Shown piece after piece: positions 28,471 to 37,855 of a DNA stretch of 64,000 nt. Position numbers and translations under genes: made by a program. Origin of the DNA: DCFW01 sp963790715. Its GTDB lineage: Bacteria; Bacteroidota; Bacteroidia; Bacteroidales; Bacteroidaceae. Numbering within the stretch: position 1 is the stretch's first letter; each line of letters opens with the position of its first letter. The stretch is from contig CAWBPN010000018.1 of NCBI GenBank assembly GCA_963790715.1, positions 930,001 to 994,000 on the forward strand, in the 5' to 3' direction. Under the pieces are notes generated by a model that had not been told where the DNA came from, made no database searches, and was given only the letters and a program-made list of their open reading frames with translations.

Positions 28471-30471
28471 ATGAGAAGTTTAAAATATATTATATTGAGT
28501 GGCATATTTGCATTGGGTTTGAGTTCATGCACGAATTGGTTGAATGTAAATACCGACCCTGATAATCCTAATAATCAAAGTGCCGGGGTTTCAAACAGAT
28601 TACCTTGGCTTGAGCACTTTTATATGTATACTGCAGGTGTCTCAAATATGCGTGCATCTTGTATAGCAGGCGTTTATTATAGTAATAATGGTAATAATAA
28701 TGCATTAAGTGTCACTTGGGCAGGGCCTTCAGGTTGCGCAACAACACCTTATCAAACTTGGTTTATTGAAGTGGCTCCGAATTTAGGAGATTTATATTCA
28801 ACAGCACAAAAGGAAGGAGCTTATGATTATATGGCTGCTGCCGATGTTATTAATGCAATGGGCTTTATGGAAATGCTCGACCTTTATGGTGAAATTCCAT
28901 ATACACAAGCTTTGAATCCGTCGCAATACCCAAGTCCTGCTTATGATGACGGAAAGACAATTTATAACGGATGCATTGCCAAATTGAATGAAGCTATAAG
29001 CCTGCTAAATATGGCGCAGAAGACTGGAGCTACAAGTTTTGCTTCAGGAGATATGTGGAACCATGGTGATGTAAATAAATGGATTAAATTGTGTTATGGA
29101 TTGAAAGCTCGTTATTTATTGAAACTATCCAAGAAAACAGGCACTTTTAATGCAGACTCTATTTTGTATTGCCTGTCAAAAGGACCTCAATCAAATGCTG
29201 ATAATACCGTAGGTACTTGCTATAACAGTACTTCTGATGTGACGGATTATTTTGAAGTAGATCCGGTAATGACAAACGGTAACTGGGACTATGCCGGTTA
29301 TGGCAGTAACCAACGTATTTCTCAATATTACTATAATTTGTTGACAAATATGAGAAGTTCTGGCGTTACTGATCCGCGCATGAGTAAAATTGTTCCGGCA
29401 ATAATGTGTAACATTAAATTAAATACTAACGGTGCAGTACAATCATATAGCTGGTTACGCTCCAAAGGTGTTGATTTTTATGGTCCTTCTACCAGATTAG
29501 TTCAAGGTGGTGCAACATCTATTACAGCCCCTACTTATGCTTCTAAAGATATGATTGTTAAATATTTTATTACAGATGATGCGGCACGAAGCAGTTTCAT
29601 TACATCGTTAAATGGAATACAGAATTATAAGGTAAACGGAGATAGTGTAATTGTTACTTATAAAAAAGGGTCGATGTATGTTAACAGTACTAATTATATT
29701 TATGCAGGTGATACTGCTTATGTAAATTTACGTAGCGGTTCTTACTTGACCGGATCGGGTACAAACAAAACCAATGCTTTAGACCTTAATTGGTATCCTA
29801 CAACAGATGCGTCGAATGCCGGTGCTGTAGGTTCTACCGGTTCTTTCCAAATTCGTCCTGTATCCGATCAGGAAATCCTGACTTATCATGAAATGTGCTT
29901 CATAAAGGCTGAAGTATATATGAGAAAAGGTGATAAAGATGATGCTCTGGTTGCATATAAAGCAGGCATTCAAGCTCATTTGGATATGATGCAAGCCAAA
30001 TTGACCGCATGGAAAGCCGCCAACTATTCAAATCCGGACATGATGCCAATGGATCAAAGCGCCATCAGTGCATATATGAATAGTAGTGCCGTTTGTCAAT
30101 CTTCAGGCGACTTGACTATGTCGGATATTATGTTGCAGAAATATGTGGCTATGGGTTGCAGTATTGAAAACTGGAATGATATGCGCCGCTTCGATTACAG
30201 CGCAGGTGATATAGGCAGTTTCGGTGTTGTTTATCCCGGATATGATCGTAGCCCGTTGTTTGCCGGTCAATCAGCATTGACAGGAACTTCAAAAACCGAC
30301 CCTACATATTGGTATCGCCGTTGGATGTTGCCACCCAGTCTTGAATTGAATTACAACAAGACTAATGCTCTTGCAATGAATAAACATGCCGGTGACTTGG
30401 ATGTATGGCAAATACCTGTGTGGTGGGACTGTGCAACAGATGATACATATAACGATTATATAAAAAAATGA
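28471..30471 (+). CDS. SusD-like lipoprotein (SusD-like_2 type)
   Basis: The start is placed at the ATG at 28471, which gives lipobox LSSC at residues 16-19. The longer frame needs a TTG at 28450. The 666-residue protein has the NWLNVNTDPDNPNN start typical of the SusD-like_2 group rather than classic RagB, a helical AADVINAMGFMEMLDLYG segment, and the closing LPPSLELNYN segment. It should pair with the SusC just upstream. A possible promoter element for the following transporter lies after its stop codon. Confidence 0.93.
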   Translation: MRSLKYIILSGIFALGLSSCTNWLNVNTDPDNPNNQSAGVSNRLPWLEHFYMYTAGVSNMRASCIAGVYYSNNGNNNALSVTWAGPSGCATTPYQTWFIEVAPNLGDLYSTAQKEGAYDYMAAADVINAMGFMEMLDLYGEIPYTQALNPSQYPSPAYDDGKTIYNGCIAKLNEAISLLNMAQKTGATSFASGDMWNHGDVNKWIKLCYGLKARYLLKLSKKTGTFNADSILYCLSKGPQSNADNTVGTCYNSTSDVTDYFEVDPVMTNGNWDYAGYGSNQRISQYYYNLLTNMRSSGVTDPRMSKIVPAIMCNIKLNTNGAVQSYSWLRSKGVDFYGPSTRLVQGGATSITAPTYASKDMIVKYFITDDAARSSFITSLNGIQNYKVNGDSVIVTYKKGSMYVNSTNYIYAGDTAYVNLRSGSYLTGSGTNKTNALDLNWYPTTDASNAGAVGSTGSFQIRPVSDQEILTYHEMCFIKAEVYMRKGDKDDALVAYKAGIQAHLDMMQAKLTAWKAANYSNPDMMPMDQSAISAYMNSSAVCQSSGDLTMSDIMLQKYVAMGCSIENWNDMRRFDYSAGDIGSFGVVYPGYDRSPLFAGQSALTGTSKTDPTYWYRRWMLPPSLELNYNKTNALAMNKHAGDLDVWQIPVWWDCATDDTYNDYIKK

Positions 30472-30524
30472 TAATGTTATAAATTAGAAAGTTAATTATA
30501 AATCAGGTGGGACGGTCTTTTCGT

Positions 30525-30532
30525 TATATTTG
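30525..30532 (+). promoter_or_regulatory. -7 promoter element before the salvage operon
   Basis: TATATTTG matches TAnnTTTG and lies 77 bases before the symporter ATG. A clear TTTG at -33 is not seen. It allows the salvage genes to be expressed apart from susCD. Confidence 0.45.
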
Positions 30533-30609
30533 TACGATAAATGAAGTTCCACTTGATTTTTTATAAACTGATTGCATACAAAACAGACATGCAGTTATAA
30601 TAACTAAAG

Positions 30610-32052
30610 ATGAGTCCGATTACAATAATAATAACTATTATAGCATACTTCATTGTGCTGTTCACCGTGTCGTATATTGCAGGCCGCAAGGCAGATAACG
30701 AAGGTTTCTTTGTCGGTAACCGAAAGTCCAGATGGTACGTTGTTGCTTTTGCAATGATGGGTTCTGCCATATCGGGCGTAACTTTTGTATCTGTACCGGG
30801 AATGGTTGCTAATAACGGCTTTGCGTATATGCAAATGGTTCTTGGGTTTATAACAGGTCAGTTTATTATTGCATTCGTTCTCATTCCTTTGTTTTATAAA
30901 ATGAATTTGATTTCTATTTATCAGTATTTGGAAAATCGTTTCGGCATATCTTCATATAAAACCGGTGCATGGTTCTTTTTCACTTCTAAAATGCTTGGAG
31001 CTTCGGTGCGCCTCTTCCTGGTGTGCCTCACATTGCAATTATTGGTATTTACTCCATTGCATTTATCATTCGGACTGAATGTTATCATCACTGTAACTCT
31101 GGTATGGTTATATACTTTTCGCGGAGGTGTAAAGTCGATTATCTGGACTGATTCGCTAAAGACATTTTGCCTTATCGTATCGGTCGTTCTTTGTATTTAT
31201 TATATTAGCATGAAGTTAAACTTGAATTTCACAGGTATGTTTACGTCAATAATTCATAATAAGATGAGTAGATTCTTCTTTTTTGACGATGTGAATGATA
31301 AGCGTTACTTTTTTAAACAATTTCTTGCCGGAGTCTTTACTGTTATTGCCATGACAGGCTTGGATCAGGATATGATGCAACGCAACTTAAGTTGCAAAAA
31401 TTACCATGATTCACAAAAGAATATAATAACAAGCGGTATTAGCCAATTCTTTGTCAATCTCCTTTTTCTTATGTTGGGAGTGTTGTTGTATATATTTGCT
31501 CAGAAAGAAAATATTACGGCTACAGGCGACAAGTTGTTCCCTACAATTGCAGCAAGTAATTATTTCCCGTCTGTTGTAGGCATACTCTTTATTGTAGGGT
31601 TAATATCATCGGCATACTCTGCTGCCGGGTCAGCTCTTACAGCGTTGACAACTTCGTTTACCGTAGATATTTTAGGCGCTAAAAATCAAGAAGAAAATAA
31701 ACTTGCAAAAACCCGTAAACGGGTTCACGTGTGTATGGCTATTGTTATGGCTATAGTCATTTACGTGTTTAACTTATTAAATAATACAAGTGTAATAGAT
31801 GCCGTTTATATATTGGCAAGCTACACTTACGGTCCAATCTTAGGATTATTTGCTTTTGGTATTTTTACAAAAGCTCAAGTAAAAGATAAATATATTCCTC
31901 TTGTAGCTATTGTTTCACCTATACTGTGCTACATTTTGCAGGCGAATTCTGTAAGGTGGTTTAACGGTTACAAATTTAGTTACGAGTTACTTATATTCAA
32001 TGCACTCTTCACCTTTATCGGGTTAAGTTTGCTGATTAAAAAAAGACATTAA
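30610..32052 (+). CDS. Sodium:solute symporter (SSS family)
   Basis: This 480-residue integral membrane protein has about 13 hydrophobic helices and the SSS features: an ITIIAYFIVLFTVSYIAGRKA first helix, the GFFVGNRKSRW loop, and GLDQDMMQRNLS after helix 6. SSS proteins carry sugars, sialic acid or related solutes with Na+. It is the first gene of the run that ends with murQ, so amino sugars or muropeptide fragments are plausible cargo (inference). Its gene is 15 bases from the next one. Confidence 0.92.
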   Translation: MSPITIIITIIAYFIVLFTVSYIAGRKADNEGFFVGNRKSRWYVVAFAMMGSAISGVTFVSVPGMVANNGFAYMQMVLGFITGQFIIAFVLIPLFYKMNLISIYQYLENRFGISSYKTGAWFFFTSKMLGASVRLFLVCLTLQLLVFTPLHLSFGLNVIITVTLVWLYTFRGGVKSIIWTDSLKTFCLIVSVVLCIYYISMKLNLNFTGMFTSIIHNKMSRFFFFDDVNDKRYFFKQFLAGVFTVIAMTGLDQDMMQRNLSCKNYHDSQKNIITSGISQFFVNLLFLMLGVLLYIFAQKENITATGDKLFPTIAASNYFPSVVGILFIVGLISSAYSAAGSALTALTTSFTVDILGAKNQEENKLAKTRKRVHVCMAIVMAIVIYVFNLLNNTSVIDAVYILASYTYGPILGLFAFGIFTKAQVKDKYIPLVAIVSPILCYILQANSVRWFNGYKFSYELLIFNALFTFIGLSLLIKKRH

Positions 32053-32067
32053 TTTATATTATATACC

Positions 32068-33303
32068 ATGTACATAATAAAGAATATATTAAATATCGGA
32101 TTTAAAAAAGTATTTTGTTTATCCGCACTTTTGTTTGCTGCTACATTGTTCACTGATGCTCAGCAGTTACCACGCGTATCTCCCGCTTCGGTCGGGTTGG
32201 ATGCTTCAAAATTAGCAAATGCGGATGCCGCTATTTTAAAAGCAATTCAAGAGAAAGAAATGCCCGGTGCAGTGCTGGCTGTGGTAAGGCACGGTAAAAT
32301 GGCTTGGCTTAAAGCCTACGGGAATAAGCAGATTTATCCTACTACCGAAGCCATGACGGTAAATACTATGTTTGATATGGCATCTTGCAGTAAGTCAATG
32401 TCCACTGCTATATCTGCCATGATTCTTATTGAGCGCGGACAATTGAGATTACTTGACAGGGTTAACTTATATATTCCCGGTTTTGAGAATTGGAAAGGTC
32501 CTGACGGACAGACACAAACAATAAGAATAGTAGATTTGATGACGCATACTTCCGGACTACCGCCTTATGCTCCGGTCGATTCGCTTAAAAAGAAATACGG
32601 GGCACCTAATCCCGATGCAGTGATAGAATATATTTCACACTGCAAACGTGACTTTAAACCGGAAACAGATTTTCAATACAGCTGTTTGAATTATATAACT
32701 TTGCAAAGAATAATAGAAACCATTTCCGGTGAGAAACTAAATGTATTTGCAAAGAAAAACATTTTTGATGTATTGCGAATGAATCATACTTGCTATTGCC
32801 CTACCGGCGCATTGTGCGAGCTTTGTGCTCCAACTCAAAAGCAACCTGACGGTTCTGTACTGAAAGGAGTGGTACATGATCCATTGGCACGCATTATGAA
32901 CGGTGGAATATCGGGTAATGCCGGGGTGTTCTCAACTGCTGATGATATAGCTCTCTTAGTGGCTGCTTTGCAAAATGGAGGAGAATGGAACGGGCACCGC
33001 ATTCTTAGTCCGCTCGGAGTAAAGGCCATGCGTACTGTCCCACGTTGTGTGGCATCTTTAGGACGGACGCTTGGATGGGATATTTTCTCACCTTATGCTT
33101 CAAACAACGGTGACCTATTCAGTCCGGATACTTATGGCCATACCGGTTATACAGGTACGTCCATTGTTATTGATCCCGACAATGATACTGCAGTGATATT
33201 GCTTACCAATCGTGTTCATCCAAATGATACAGGTGATGTAGTTCGCCTTCGTTCGTTGGTATCTAATGCTGTTGCGGCGTCTATTATAGACACTAAGTGG
33301 TAA
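32068..33303 (+). CDS. Serine hydrolase of the beta-lactamase/penicillin-binding class C fold
   Basis: This 411-residue protein has a signal peptide ending near FTDAQQ, so it is periplasmic. The SxxK motif is S106-C-S-K109. The YxN position reads YSC-LN, so the usual Asn is Cys there, and HTG is present in YGHTGYTG. This family includes D,D-peptidases and esterases. In T. forsythia-type salvage loci a beta-lactamase-fold gene also sits among peptidoglycan genes, so cutting of muropeptide stems or esters is a reasonable guess. It lies between the symporter and the amidase-like gene. Confidence 0.88.
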   Translation: MYIIKNILNIGFKKVFCLSALLFAATLFTDAQQLPRVSPASVGLDASKLANADAAILKAIQEKEMPGAVLAVVRHGKMAWLKAYGNKQIYPTTEAMTVNTMFDMASCSKSMSTAISAMILIERGQLRLLDRVNLYIPGFENWKGPDGQTQTIRIVDLMTHTSGLPPYAPVDSLKKKYGAPNPDAVIEYISHCKRDFKPETDFQYSCLNYITLQRIIETISGEKLNVFAKKNIFDVLRMNHTCYCPTGALCELCAPTQKQPDGSVLKGVVHDPLARIMNGGISGNAGVFSTADDIALLVAALQNGGEWNGHRILSPLGVKAMRTVPRCVASLGRTLGWDIFSPYASNNGDLFSPDTYGHTGYTGTSIVIDPDNDTAVILLTNRVHPNDTGDVVRLRSLVSNAVAASIIDTKW

Positions 33304-33328
33304 TCAAATACGAAAACTATATACAATT

Positions 33329-36300
33329 ATGAAACATAAAAGTTTTGTTTTTTTATTGTTTGCCGTAGGAATTACATTCCAAGCATCTATGGCACAAAAC
33401 ATACCGACAGAGAACATTTCGCAAATCGGCAGTATTTTAACCGATTTGGCTCGTAAGGAGAAAGTTTCAGTCGGCAAAATAAGAATCGATTCAACTTCGG
33501 TTAAAGATCGCCAAGTAATCATTTATGCCAATAATGAATGTGCATATATTCCTTTCCGTGATGAGAATGTAAAATATATCTACAATCAAATACATCAAAT
33601 ATTGCCGGCGGACTATGCTAATTTTAAGGTGGAACTGCGTACTGATGGAAAACCTGTTGAAGATTTGATTCCTCTTTCATTGCGGACAAAAGGCAAAAAC
33701 ATTCTTACTTTTACCAATACTTCGAAGAAACCGTTAATTATCAGAGTATCTTCTCCTTTTGTACCTACTAAGGGATTGGAAAATAAACATATTGCCATGT
33801 GGCAGAGCCACGGGCTGTATTATGAAGAATATCTATCTCGTTGGGAATGGCAAAGGGCCCGTATGTTTGAAACGGTTGAAGACCTTTATACGCAAAGTTA
33901 TGTATTACCCTTCTTGGTACCTATGCTTGAAAATGCCGGTGCTACGGTTATGTTGCCGCGTGAAAGGGATTGTAATCCGGAGGAAGTGATTGTTGATAAT
34001 GATGAAGGACTGAATGACCCGTCAAGCTATACCGAGCAGGGCAATTGGACGACCGGTTCGTTACCCGGGTTTGCTTATCTCAAGAAACAATATATAGATT
34101 TTGAAAATCCTTTTACAGAAGGAACATACAGGCAAACCACAACCACTGCTCAGAAAAAAAATGAAAGTGTTGCAGCCTGGAATCCAAATATTCCTCATAC
34201 CGGTAAGTATGCTGTATATGTATCTTATAAGACTCTTAATAACAGTACTGATGATGCTCTTTATACTGTTTGTCACGACGGCATTAAGACGCATTATCGC
34301 GTTAACCAGCAGATGGGCGGAGGTACTTGGATTTATTTGGGCAAGTTCGGGTTCCGTGCAGGTAGAAATAGCTGCAGGATTGAATTGAGCAATGTGTCTG
34401 CGAAGAACGGCCGTGTTGTTACTGCCGACGCTGTTAAGATAGGCGGTGGAATGGGTAATATCGCACGCCGTCCGGCAGATGGCATAACGGAGAATACTAA
34501 AACCGGTTCTAAACCATTGCCTGCAACCACTACAGATATTCCAAAAACGCAATATTCTTATCAGATTAGCGGATACCCGCGTTATACGGAAGCTGCCCGC
34601 TATTGGTTGCAATGGGCAGGTGTTCCTGACAGCATATATTCAATAAATAAAGGACGTGATGATTATGGTGACGATTACAAATGTCGTGGCTTGTGGGTGA
34701 ATTATCTTGCAGGCGGTTCCAAGGGATTGCCAAATGAAAAAGGGCTGAATATCCCTATAGATATGTCTCTAGCTTTCCACTCCGATGCTGGCACTACTTA
34801 TGGTGATACCATTATCGGTACATTGGGCATTTATCAAACATCTGCTTATAATGGTGTATTTGACAACGGTGCGTCGAGATATGCTTCACGTGATTTGACG
34901 GATTTGGTGCAGTCAAGTATCGTAAATGATATTCGTAAACTATATGAACCCGACTGGACGCGCCGCGGCATGTGGGACAAACCTTATTTTGAAGCAAAAG
35001 TACCTCGCGTACCTGCCATGCTGTTGGAATTGCTTTCGCATGAAAACTTTGCAGATATGCGTTACGGACTTGACCCTAGATTCAGATTTACCGTAAGTCG
35101 TGCTATATATAAAGGAATATTACGCTTCTTAAGTTCGGAATATAAAACCGATTATGTGGTAGAACCGTTGCCGGTAGAGCAAATGGAAGCTCATTTTACT
35201 GGTAATAATGAAATAGAACTTAGCTGGCAAGCCGTCAATGACACACTCGAACCTACGGCAAAGCCTGATAAGTACGTGGTATATACCCGTATAGGGAATG
35301 GTGATTTCGATAATGGTGTGGTAGTGAATAAAAACCATTTTCGTACAACACTTCCGGTAGGGCAGGTATGCAGCTATAAGGTTACGGCTATTAATAAAGG
35401 TGGTGAAAGTTTCCCGTCGGAGATTCTTTCAGCCGGCAGAGCTGTAAAAGATAAAGGAACCGTATTAGTAATAAACGGCTTCGACAGAGTGAGTGCTCCT
35501 GCCGATTTTGTGGCAAATGCGGATACTTTGGCAGGCTTTTTGGATGATTTGGATGACGGTGTACCATATAAAGAGACTTATAGCTATTTGGGTAAAATGA
35601 AAGAATTTCGTCGCAATATGCCGTGGAGAGATGATGATGCGGCTGGTTTCGGCGACAGTTACGGCAATTATGAGAAGACGGTTATTGCAGGAAACACATT
35701 TGATTATCCTGCAGTGCACGGAGCTGCTATTTTAAAAGCAGGTTATTCGTTTACATCTTGTAGTGCAAAAGCTGTAGAAAATGAGACAGCAGCATCCCCT
35801 GATTCTTATCCGTATGTGGATCTGATATTAGGCAAAGAAGAACAAACGAAGATGGGCAGAGGCGGAATCACACCTCTTGAGTTTAAGACTTTCAGCAAGA
35901 AAATGGAGCAAGTTCTTACTTCATATTGTCAACATAAAAATGGCAATTTGTTTATTTCAGGTGCATACGTTGGTACCGACCTATGGGATAATCGTTTAAT
36001 AAAATCGTATAAAGCCGACCGTGATTTTGCCACAAAGGTATTAAAATATACTTGGCGCACAGGTCAGGCAGCCATTGCAGGAAAGATAAAAAGTGTGGAT
36101 TCTCCTTTCCCGTTCACAGGTAATTATAAGTATTACAACAAACCGAATTCCGAATCTTATGTTGTGGAATCGCCGGATGCTATCGAACCGGCTGACAGAG
36201 CAGCATTTACAGTCTTTCGTTATTCGGAAAACAACTTAAGTGCAGGTGTCGCATTTAAAGGTGATTATAAAACTTGTGTTTTAGGATTCCCGTTTGAATC

Positions 36301-36376
36301 CGTACGCAGCGAAGCAGGAAGAGACCGATTGATGAAGTCGGTGCTCGATTTCTTTAATAATAAAGAGTCAAAATAA
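33329..36376 (+). CDS. Golvesin-domain, amidase-like multidomain periplasmic protein
   Basis: This 1015-residue protein has a signal peptide (ASMAQN). By pattern the domains are: unassigned N-domain (25-160), golvesin-C/xanthan-lyase-like beta domain (about 225-375, HTGKYAVYVSY, RIELSN), an amidase_3-like core (about 400-610) with His484 in FHSDAGTT and Glu567 in AMLLELLSHENF, fibronectin type III (about 615-705), and a C-terminal alpha/beta domain (710-1015, GTVLVINGFDRVS). It probably cuts the N-acetylmuramoyl-L-alanine bond, or binds wall sugars. Databases often name such proteins xanthan lyase, which is likely misleading here. Confidence 0.85.
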   Translation: MKHKSFVFLLFAVGITFQASMAQNIPTENISQIGSILTDLARKEKVSVGKIRIDSTSVKDRQVIIYANNECAYIPFRDENVKYIYNQIHQILPADYANFKVELRTDGKPVEDLIPLSLRTKGKNILTFTNTSKKPLIIRVSSPFVPTKGLENKHIAMWQSHGLYYEEYLSRWEWQRARMFETVEDLYTQSYVLPFLVPMLENAGATVMLPRERDCNPEEVIVDNDEGLNDPSSYTEQGNWTTGSLPGFAYLKKQYIDFENPFTEGTYRQTTTTAQKKNESVAAWNPNIPHTGKYAVYVSYKTLNNSTDDALYTVCHDGIKTHYRVNQQMGGGTWIYLGKFGFRAGRNSCRIELSNVSAKNGRVVTADAVKIGGGMGNIARRPADGITENTKTGSKPLPATTTDIPKTQYSYQISGYPRYTEAARYWLQWAGVPDSIYSINKGRDDYGDDYKCRGLWVNYLAGGSKGLPNEKGLNIPIDMSLAFHSDAGTTYGDTIIGTLGIYQTSAYNGVFDNGASRYASRDLTDLVQSSIVNDIRKLYEPDWTRRGMWDKPYFEAKVPRVPAMLLELLSHENFADMRYGLDPRFRFTVSRAIYKGILRFLSSEYKTDYVVEPLPVEQMEAHFTGNNEIELSWQAVNDTLEPTAKPDKYVVYTRIGNGDFDNGVVVNKNHFRTTLPVGQVCSYKVTAINKGGESFPSEILSAGRAVKDKGTVLVINGFDRVSAPADFVANADTLAGFLDDLDDGVPYKETYSYLGKMKEFRRNMPWRDDDAAGFGDSYGNYEKTVIAGNTFDYPAVHGAAILKAGYSFTSCSAKAVENETAASPDSYPYVDLILGKEEQTKMGRGGITPLEFKTFSKKMEQVLTSYCQHKNGNLFISGAYVGTDLWDNRLIKSYKADRDFATKVLKYTWRTGQAAIAGKIKSVDSPFPFTGNYKYYNKPNSESYVVESPDAIEPADRAAFTVFRYSENNLSAGVAFKGDYKTCVLGFPFESVRSEAGRDRLMKSVLDFFNNKESK

Positions 36377-36383
36377 TATATAT

Positions 36384-37850
36384 ATGAAATCTATAATCAA
36401 TTGTTTTATACCTTTTACTTGTGAGGAACAAGTAAGAATTACAGTAGAAAATTTAAGAAAATGGGAAGAAGTCGGCAAGATTTATTTGCTCGGCAGTGGC
36501 ACCGAACCAGATGAAATGATAAATGACTGCTTATGGCTTCATACCGATTCGCTGCACTCAACGGCTACTATAAAAGCTATAGCAGAACATTCGGATACGC
36601 CATTTACCTTAGTATATACCAAGTATACCACTTTGGATTTGGGGCTGTTCTCATTGGAACGCATGATACATATAGCAGAAGATACTTGTGCAGGAATGCT
36701 TTATGCCGACCATTACCAAGTTATTGAAGGAGAACAAAAAAAAGCTCCGGTAATTGATTACCAACAAGGGAGTTTGCGTGACGATTTCGATTTCGGTTCT
36801 GTAATGTTCTTTCATGCAGATGCCCTCAAAGAATCCGTCAATAGAATGAAGTGTGATTACCATTGGGCTGGGTTATATGATTTGCGCCTTAAGTTATCGC
36901 AAAAGTATCAATTGGTTCATGTAAATGAGTATCTTTATTCTGAGATTGAGAAAGATACACGTAAGAGCGGTGAGAAGATGTTCGACTATGTCGACCCTAA
37001 AAACCGGGGAATACAATTAGAGATGGAAAGGGCTTGTACCGAACATCTTAAGGGTGTTGGCGGCTATCTGCCACCGAAATTCGATAAAATATCTTTTGAT
37101 GAAGAGAACTTCGAATACGAAGCTTCGGTGATTATTCCGGTACGTAATCGTGTTCGTACCATTCGTGATGCCATACGTTCGGTATTGAATCAAAAAGCAT
37201 CGTTCAAATTTAATTTGATTATCATTGATAACCATTCCACCGACGGCACTACGGAAGCAATAGATGAATTCAAAGCTGACGAGCGTATAATACATATCAT
37301 TCCTCAACGTGATGACCTCGGTATCGGCGGATGCTGGAATATGGGCGTGCATCATCCTAAATGCGGTAAGTTTGCAATACAGTTGGATAGTGATGATGTT
37401 TACAAGGATGAACGGACTTTGACTACGATGGTTGGTGCTTTTTACAAGCAAAATTGTGGAATGGTGGTAGGAACTTATTTGATGACCGACTTTAATATGA
37501 ATGCTATTCCGCCGGGCATAATCGATCACAAGGAATGGACACCTGAAAACGGACGCAATAATGCCTTGCGTATAAACGGACTGGGTTCGCCGCGTGCTTT
37601 TTATACGCCTTTGTTACGCAAGATAAATGTGCCTAATGTCAGTTACGGTGAAGATTATGCTTTGGGACTTCGTTTCTCACGCCATTATCAAATAGGACGT
37701 GTGTTTGACGTTGTTTACCTTTGCCGCCGATGGGAAGATAATTCGGATGCTTCGTTGGATATAGAGAAGACTAATAGGAATAATGTCTATAAAGACCGTA
37801 TTCGTACGTGGGAATTACAAGCCCGCATTGCACTTAACAAAAAGAGATAA
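36384..37850 (+). CDS. GT2-like glycosyltransferase in the salvage operon
   Basis: This 488-residue protein has no signal peptide and is cytoplasmic. Residues 235-470 are a GT-A domain of family 2: ASVIIPVRNRVRTIRDAI, LIIIDNHSTDGT, and LDSDD as the metal-binding DxD motif. The first 230 residues resemble a second, diverged nucleotide-sugar-like fold (CFIPFTCEEQVRITVENL, MLYADHYQV) with no clear DxD. It sits 7 bases from the amidase-like gene and 5 bases from the DUF4922 gene. A GT2 in a catabolic salvage operon is unexpected; donor and acceptor are unknown. Confidence 0.88.
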   Translation: MKSIINCFIPFTCEEQVRITVENLRKWEEVGKIYLLGSGTEPDEMINDCLWLHTDSLHSTATIKAIAEHSDTPFTLVYTKYTTLDLGLFSLERMIHIAEDTCAGMLYADHYQVIEGEQKKAPVIDYQQGSLRDDFDFGSVMFFHADALKESVNRMKCDYHWAGLYDLRLKLSQKYQLVHVNEYLYSEIEKDTRKSGEKMFDYVDPKNRGIQLEMERACTEHLKGVGGYLPPKFDKISFDEENFEYEASVIIPVRNRVRTIRDAIRSVLNQKASFKFNLIIIDNHSTDGTTEAIDEFKADERIIHIIPQRDDLGIGGCWNMGVHHPKCGKFAIQLDSDDVYKDERTLTTMVGAFYKQNCGMVVGTYLMTDFNMNAIPPGIIDHKEWTPENGRNNALRINGLGSPRAFYTPLLRKINVPNVSYGEDYALGLRFSRHYQIGRVFDVVYLCRRWEDNSDASLDIEKTNRNNVYKDRIRTWELQARIALNKKR

Positions 37851-37855
37851 GCGTA

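Noticed and set aside
33329..36376. Xanthan lyase function
   Set aside because: Only the golvesin-type beta domain is shared with that annotation. No polysaccharide-lyase catalytic module is visible, and the neighbours are peptidoglycan genes.
37017..37529. 170-codon antisense frame inside the GT2 gene
   Set aside because: It is a mirror of a well-motifed coding sequence with no independent support.
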